A DNA stretch of 26,625 bases, from positions 20,914-47,538 of the forward strand of contig VBJK01000244.1 in assembly GCA_005879655.1 (NCBI GenBank). Reading direction: 5' to 3'. The stretch comes from Chloroflexota bacterium (GTDB lineage Bacteria > Chloroflexota > Ktedonobacteria > Ktedonobacterales > Ktedonobacteraceae). The notes under the pieces were generated by a model. That model was not told the origin of the DNA. It ran no database searches and saw nothing but the letters and a program-made list of their open reading frames with translations. The position numbers were made by a program, and so were the translations under genes. Below are positions 23,086 through 26,625 of this stretch, piece by piece (positions within the stretch are counted from its first letter, which is position 1; every line of letters begins with the position of its first letter).

Positions 23086-23175
23086 AATAGGGATTTGGGG
23101 GTGGCATTTGGCGAAGCCACCCTGGCGGGGTTTGGGGTGTCCCGAATTTTCCCATTCCCCAAACCATTTTGGGAT
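23086..23175. repeat. Dispersed GC-rich structured repeat, copy D
   Basis: The core GGGGTTTGGGGTGTCCC at 23127-23143 follows the inverted repeat GTGGC-ATTTGGCGAA-GCCAC (23101-23120). The downstream half diverges: in place of the TCTTTTCTTC/GCCGCC hairpin there is a CCCATTCCCC ... GGGA sequence. It fills most of the 171 bases between the K3 stop and the K2 start and may set the relative expression of the two kinases. Confidence 0.65.
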
Positions 23176-23181
23176 TGTGCA

Positions 23182-25608
23182 CTAGGTAGCCTGGAATGGT
23201 CCAATAACGAAGGTAGCTAAGCCCTGGATGCTATAGTGAATTTGTGAGACACCTTCTTTGGCTAGCCCCGTATTTGGATCGACTTGGCCGACAAACGCGT
23301 TATTGGTGTTTACAAACATGTCATCAACAATAGACCTGGTTGATTCATCCGCAAGTTGCGTCGCTGACATCTGGATCAGCTTTCTGGCATCTCCATGTAC
23401 AGCAGTCAACCATTGCTGCACATTGTTAATTGCATTGTTGATGCGAATAGCGAGCGCTCTTTGATCGGCGGTTGTACCAGGCGTCGAGATGATCTCACGC
23501 AGATGATTTCCGATATGAACCAGATAGCCAGGAGGACTCTGGTTTTGTGGGTCAATCTGTAAGAGCGCGACACGTGCTTTGGTCGCATCAATCAGCAGGG
23601 GAGCAGCTGCTATATCGGGCGGTAGGGGTTCCGTACTGATGTATTGTGAACCGACCAGGTAATCCAGCATGCGCGTGATCTGTCGGCGCATAAGTCCTGT
23701 ATCACCGCTATTCTGAGCGTCGCGAATGCTACCAGCATACTCGAAGAGCTTCAGTGTGTTGTGGAAAAGCCAGATATCCAGGCCACCAACCAATCCAACT
23801 TGCTTAAGTTTGGGATCTTGCGCCAACAAATGGCGTAAGTGGTCAAGCAAGCTATAGCTTGCACCAGGCGACTTGGCTTGCGAGAATGAAGCTGTATAGC
23901 GCCAGGTACGTGTATCGAGTGACGGATTGGCTGGCGTTATCCCTGCATCTTCTTCAGTAATGCGGAAGCGACTATAAGTAGCAAGCATATCTGTATGTGA
24001 AGCGTTACCGGGATAGGTGAGATCTATCCTTCCACCATTAGAAGATTGTCCTAATAAAACAGGGGATAGGTCGGTCTGGCTATCACTATCACCGAGTAGC
24101 CAGATATAATAGGTCTTGCCCGGTTGCGGTGGAGGAATATCCGCCAGATCAATCTGTATACTATCGGCAATGCCCTGAGCATTTATCTCGTTGGTCTGTC
24201 CAGTACTGACAAAAAAGGCATGGCCAGCTATCGCATTTGGGGAAGGACCGTTCTCCTTCTTACCTGTATTGAGAAAGAAGAATGGAATTAACGATACTCC
24301 GACGACTAAAAATGCAAGCAAGACGATAAGTGGTACAAACCATTTTTTACCTCTAAGAGAATTATTGGTTTGTAGTGGCGGAGGGAACAGCGTTGGCGAT
24401 GCTGGTACGCTGGGGAAGGGTTGCGAAGTGCTGTTAGGGGACATCATTGTCATCTGCGGACCGGTCTGTGAACTTCCTGACGGCACTTGAGCTACCATTG
24501 GCATAGATTGTGACCACTGCTGCTGCATTGCGAAATTCGGCATCGGAGTTTGCTGAGTTCTGGTAGCAGCCGGACCAGCTATCTCGGCGGTAGGAGCCTG
24601 AAGTCCAGCTGGAGCTTGATAGTGTGGCGATGAGCTAAGATGGGTCGAGTGGTTCAGCATTTCATCTGCACCATCTCCTCGTCCCAATCCCGCCGAGTTT
24701 GTAGCTAGACCACCAGACGAAGTGGCCACATCGCTGGCAAGATCTTGGGAGGATATATTGAGCGCCCTAGCGAGTGCAGTATTCATAGCTGCTGCATTAG
24801 AAAAGCGAGCCGCTGGATCTTTGGAGAGACTGCGCATAATAACGGCGGTTAACTCAGGCAAAAGGCGTGGATTAAGCCGCGTAGGAGGTGTAGGAGCCGC
24901 ATTAATATGCTGCATGATAACAGCAGTAGGGGTTTCTCCCTGGTAGGGTGGTGTTCCCGTGCACAGTTCGTAAAGAATAGCTCCCAGGGCGTAGATATCG
25001 CTTTGTGCGTTCTCCTCCTTGCCCTGAGCCTGTTCGGGTGCGATGTAATAGAGATCGTTGAGCGGCAAGGTAAGCAACGGTTGGAGCATGCTGGTACCGA
25101 ACCCAATCAGCTTAGGAGTCCCGCCAATAGTATCAGTGCTCCCACGCTTGTCCAGCATAATACTGCTGGGCCTGATCGCGCCATGAATAACGCCTTGTTG
25201 ATAGGCATAATCAACGGCAGAGATAAGCGGGATCATAAGACGAGCGATCTCGTGCACTGAGGGAATGTTCCCTGTTTGTCGTATTGCGTGGATATAGTTG
25301 GACAAGATCTGCCCTTCGATATACTCCATTACAATAGAGACATGAGTAACAGGATTTGCCGGTTCTTGTGCGATCTGGATATCGGTGATGGGCACAATAT
25401 ACGTGTGGCGCAAGGACATGAGTCCTGGCATCTTTTGGGTGAAGCGTTCGATTGCATGAGGCATAGACTGCGTATTGACATGCATTAATTTCACCACAAC
25501 ATAGCGACGCTGTTGTGTATCAAATGCTTTCCATACCTCGCTAATGGCATCATTGGCCAAGCGTTGTTGCAATTCGTACCGACTGGGATGTCCCTGATTG
25601 ATATTCAT
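23182..25608 (-). CDS. Receptor-like kinase homologue K3, predicted pseudokinase
   Basis: An 808-aa paralogue of K2 whose kinase fold has lost catalytic residues. The glycine loop is LANDAISEVWKAF instead of G-x-G-G-x-x-E. HRDIKPAN has become HGAIRPSS, so the catalytic Asp and Asn are gone. DFG has become GFG (LIGFGTSML), so the metal-binding Asp is gone. The ATP-site Lys (VVVKLM) and structural parts (APEQAQG, DIYALGAILYELCTGTPPY) remain. A Gln/Pro-rich linker and a membrane helix (~420-445, FVPLIVLLAFLVVGVSLIPF) lead to an extracellular part parallel to K2: QGIADSIQIDL, GKTYYIWLLGD, RFRITEED, VGLVGGLDIWLF and a helical tail. The reading frame is intact over its whole length, which argues for selection. 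GAGGAAG precedes ATG 25608. A regulatory or scaffold role toward K2 or K1 is the likeliest reading. Confidence 0.85.
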   Translation of the reverse strand: MNINQGHPSRYELQQRLANDAISEVWKAFDTQQRRYVVVKLMHVNTQSMPHAIERFTQKMPGLMSLRHTYIVPITDIQIAQEPANPVTHVSIVMEYIEGQILSNYIHAIRQTGNIPSVHEIARLMIPLISAVDYAYQQGVIHGAIRPSSIMLDKRGSTDTIGGTPKLIGFGTSMLQPLLTLPLNDLYYIAPEQAQGKEENAQSDIYALGAILYELCTGTPPYQGETPTAVIMQHINAAPTPPTRLNPRLLPELTAVIMRSLSKDPAARFSNAAAMNTALARALNISSQDLASDVATSSGGLATNSAGLGRGDGADEMLNHSTHLSSSPHYQAPAGLQAPTAEIAGPAATRTQQTPMPNFAMQQQWSQSMPMVAQVPSGSSQTGPQMTMMSPNSTSQPFPSVPASPTLFPPPLQTNNSLRGKKWFVPLIVLLAFLVVGVSLIPFFFLNTGKKENGPSPNAIAGHAFFVSTGQTNEINAQGIADSIQIDLADIPPPQPGKTYYIWLLGDSDSQTDLSPVLLGQSSNGGRIDLTYPGNASHTDMLATYSRFRITEEDAGITPANPSLDTRTWRYTASFSQAKSPGASYSLLDHLRHLLAQDPKLKQVGLVGGLDIWLFHNTLKLFEYAGSIRDAQNSGDTGLMRRQITRMLDYLVGSQYISTEPLPPDIAAAPLLIDATKARVALLQIDPQNQSPPGYLVHIGNHLREIISTPGTTADQRALAIRINNAINNVQQWLTAVHGDARKLIQMSATQLADESTRSIVDDMFVNTNNAFVGQVDPNTGLAKEGVSQIHYSIQGLATFVIGPFQAT

Positions 25609-25764
25609 AAAGACTTCCTCTTTTGTGCATGCAGGACTTTTTCAGTACAAGATATGCACGCTGCTAGTGCTTCTAATAAAGGTGGTCACTACGACCTCTA
25701 GTCTGCCAGCGTATGTGCAAAGAAGATAATGTCATAAGACTGAAGAAAACACAATGCCATGGTA

Positions 25765-25770
25765 ATTATA
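25765..25770 (-). promoter_or_regulatory. Candidate -10 box upstream of K3
   Basis: TATAAT on the minus strand lies about 155 bases before ATG 25608, in the 220-base space between K4 and K3. No good -35 is seen. If used, K3-K2-K1 form a transcript separate from K4. Confidence 0.25.
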
Positions 25771-25828
25771 CATGCTTCTCTTTAAGAAAGAAAATCCCCT
25801 GCCTAATAACAATGCTTATCAATTGTTG

Positions 25829-26625
25829 CTATACGATGACAATGAAGCAATGATTGTCCGTACTCATACCTTTTTTAACTGAAGCCTCACTCAATATTAC
25901 TACTCGACAAACGCTTGACAAGGACGAACCCTGCTTACCGGGTAGAGGTGGCTTCTCTTTGTGGAGCAATGTTATGGCTCCTAGCGCACTACCTATGATT
26001 AAGAGTAGCAGCAGCAGAGCAACAATGAGAATATAAATGGGTGTGTCAGTGAAACGTTGGCTTGACCGTCGTATTTTAGGAGGCCGCGTCACCAGCGGTG
26101 AGCCGAGCGTCGGCGGAGTGGTAGCGAGCGGACTTTGGCTAGCAGGCAACGGCATAGATGGATGATTTTCCGTCAGGGGCTTTGAGGTAGTGCGTGTGAT
26201 TTCAACGAATAGTGGCTTGCTTATGCCTGAGGAAGCAATAGTACGACTATTGGACTGTCTGGAACAGGCATTGGCAATAGCTGATGACAAGAGCGAAGCC
26301 GTTGAAAAGCGTGCTGCGGGGTCTTTTGCCATCGCGCGTAGGATGACCGCTGATAGCGCATTGGGAATGTTAGGGTTGATCAGCTTGGGTGGCGTTGGGA
26401 GTATATCGATATGTTGCATCATCACAACAATCGAGCTGCTATCGCGGAAAGGTTGTATGCCTGTGCACATCTCATATAAAATCACGCCCAGTACATAAAT
26501 GTCACTGAGGTTGGTGGGAGCCTGACCATTGGCTTGCTCAGGTGACATATAGAGTGGAGAGGCAATGCCAACTGGATCACCTAGCAGTTGGAAGAGACCT
26601 AGATCAGTCAAGAGAGGCTCTCCGG
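25829..26625 (-). CDS. Receptor-like Ser/Thr kinase K4, partial (N-terminal part outside the window)
   Basis: The gene enters from the right edge on the minus strand; the TTG at 26611 is internal, because the frame reads G-E-P-L before it. The visible part begins just before the DFG position, which here reads LTDLGLFQL (Leu replaces Phe, while the metal-binding Asp is kept). MSPEQANG, DIYVLGVILYEMCTGIQPF and KDPAARFS follow, then a Ser/Pro linker and a membrane helix (IYILIVALLLLLLIIGSALG). Only ~50 residues lie beyond the membrane, much shorter than in K2 and K3, and they show no sensor-module motifs. No continuation was found in other frames downstream. Whether the catalytic loop is intact cannot be seen. 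Confidence 0.8.
   Translation of the reverse strand, partial: GEPLLTDLGLFQLLGDPVGIASPLYMSPEQANGQAPTNLSDIYVLGVILYEMCTGIQPFRDSSSIVVMMQHIDILPTPPKLINPNIPNALSAVILRAMAKDPAARFSTASLLSSAIANACSRQSNSRTIASSGISKPLFVEITRTTSKPLTENHPSMPLPASQSPLATTPPTLGSPLVTRPPKIRRSSQRFTDTPIYILIVALLLLLLIIGSALGAITLLHKEKPPLPGKQGSSLSSVCRVVILSEASVKKGMSTDNHCFIVIV

Overview
The window most resembles a chromosomal segment of a Ktedonobacteria-like member of the Chloroflexota. This is inferred from gene content only: many membrane Ser/Thr kinases with Pro-rich linkers, a kinase opening with the G-Q-Q-x-G-x-Y signature, an XRE/MmyB-type regulator, many structured intergenic repeats and moderate GC. No rRNA or tRNA gene is present to confirm it.

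Layout. (1) 1-5040, metabolic: the end of a fumarylacetoacetase-fold hydrolase, a divergent XRE regulator, then an acyl-CoA dehydrogenase and a thiolase, a beta-oxidation pair. The thiolase 5' end is broken by a frameshifting deletion, and a MITE-like element with 9-bp direct repeats sits just upstream of it. Intergenic spaces here hold GC-rich dispersed repeats and a nested foldback element. (2) 5041-8778: an MFS (Spinster-like) exporter with its own extended -10 promoter, convergent with a secreted peptidoglycan hydrolase (lytic-transglycosylase-like plus amidase_2) that carries a 60-bp tandem Thr/Pro repeat. (3) 8779-18939, an accessory, defence-like island: a Gp37/Gp68 (DUF5131) protein convergent with its usual partner TcmP, whose coding sequence contains a 78-bp near-perfect palindrome; a SLATT-like two-TM protein plus a membrane kinase with a shortened C-lobe; an orphan HicB; a Uma2 nuclease; and a RecQ helicase-phosphoribosyltransferase fusion followed by a DprA-like protein. 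(4) 18940-26625, minus strand: four tandem receptor-like kinases. K4 is partial, K3 is a pseudokinase by motif loss, K2 is intact, and K1 has a single-base frameshift that cuts off its extracellular domain.

How they may work together. K3, K2 and K1 share an extracellular module (Y-Y-x-W-L ... L-L-I-T-E ... Y-Y-A) behind one membrane helix, so they look like a duplicated sensor array; K3 may modulate K2 rather than phosphorylate. The RecQ-PRTase/DprA pair is the best candidate for an under-described system: the PRTase + DprA pairing recalls the ShosTA anti-phage toxin-antitoxin, here with the PRTase fused to a helicase. The SLATT-kinase pair is a second candidate. All functional links are inference from domains and neighbours; no searches were run.
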